The position numbers and the translations under genes were made by a program. This document shows positions 63,757 through 64,000 of a stretch of DNA of 64,000 nucleotides, piece by piece. Source of the DNA: Dolomedes plantarius (taxonomy: Eukaryota; Arthropoda; Arachnida; Araneae; Dolomedidae); contig OU015492.1 in assembly GCA_907164885.2 (NCBI GenBank), positions 189,633,838-189,697,837 on the forward strand, in the 5' to 3' direction. The notes below the pieces were generated by a model. That model saw only the letters and a list, made by a program, of their open reading frames with translations. It searched no databases and was not told the DNA's origin. Within the stretch, counting starts at the first letter, position 1. Each line of letters opens with the position of its first letter.

Positions 63757-64000
63757 TCCCCTTGGAGTAGGAAAGCCTACACCAAGTCCAAAGGACCTAG
63801 GTCCTCAAACCAAGGTCTTTGCCGAAGGATAGTCAGTAGCTTTACTTTAAGATGAGGTTCCACTAAGAATAAAGTCTGACTTCACCTGGAAGAACTTCGG
63901 TCCCGTAATTTTGAACCGAGTCAAGTGACGAGACCGGAACACTTGAATCCGCACTCCAAAGGTAAATTTGACAACTTCGGGGACATTGTAGCCACGACCT
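63757..64000 (-). mobile_element. tRNA-derived SINE, family 2 (copy B, cut by window end)
   Basis: Same insertion as 14738-15092; GGAAAGCCTACACCAAGT, AGTGACGAGACCGGAACACT. Confidence 0.7.

Overview
Eukaryotic, strongly AT-rich, intron-rich genomic DNA. Intronic tRNA-derived SINEs, very many Tc1/mariner DNA transposons and long (TA)n arrays suggest an arthropod, plausibly a spider or other chelicerate. That assignment is inference; no species-specific marker is visible. I see no bacterial genes, operons or CRISPR.

The only host genes I can support are two tandem paralogues on the + strand. They encode a cytosolic lipid-binding protein of the SEC14/CRAL-TRIO plus GOLD class (SEC14L/supernatant protein factor type). 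Gene A (8159-26378) shows its last seven coding exons, ending in a GOLD domain and a stop. Its first exons are not seen and presumably lie before base 1. Gene B (37011 to beyond the window) shows its first nine coding exons, from the ATG into the CRAL-TRIO domain. Its GOLD exons should lie past base 64000. The four exons visible in both copies have identical lengths and phases, and their introns align. They sit in a direct segmental duplication, 6358-14972 versus 51392-64000.

The rest is mostly mobile DNA. 1-6350: a piggyBac-like end, a Tigger deletion derivative carrying a SINE, a DD41D mariner relic and two Tc1 elements. 6350-26400: gene A, with SINEs, a pogo-type MITE and a hAT-like relic in its introns. 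26400-37000 (intergenic): a broken KRBA2-like integrase ORF split by a 1.83-kb solo LTR (TG...CA, 5-bp target duplication), a 1.26-kb tandem duplication and a 265-bp (TA)n array. 37000-64000: gene B, whose introns hold degraded Tc1s, a Tc1 nested in another Tc1 (the inner one with an open 347-aa transposase), a pogo-like derivative with a zinc-finger tail, a DD41D mariner with an open transposase, and another frameshifted Tc1. Nearly every Tc1/mariner/pogo insertion touches a (TA)n array.

No undescribed multi-gene system is apparent. The most interesting signals are the replacement-heavy divergence between the two SEC14/GOLD paralogues, the clean solo-LTR and nested insertions, and a Tc1 copy that appears to carry 14 bp of a former host element at one end.
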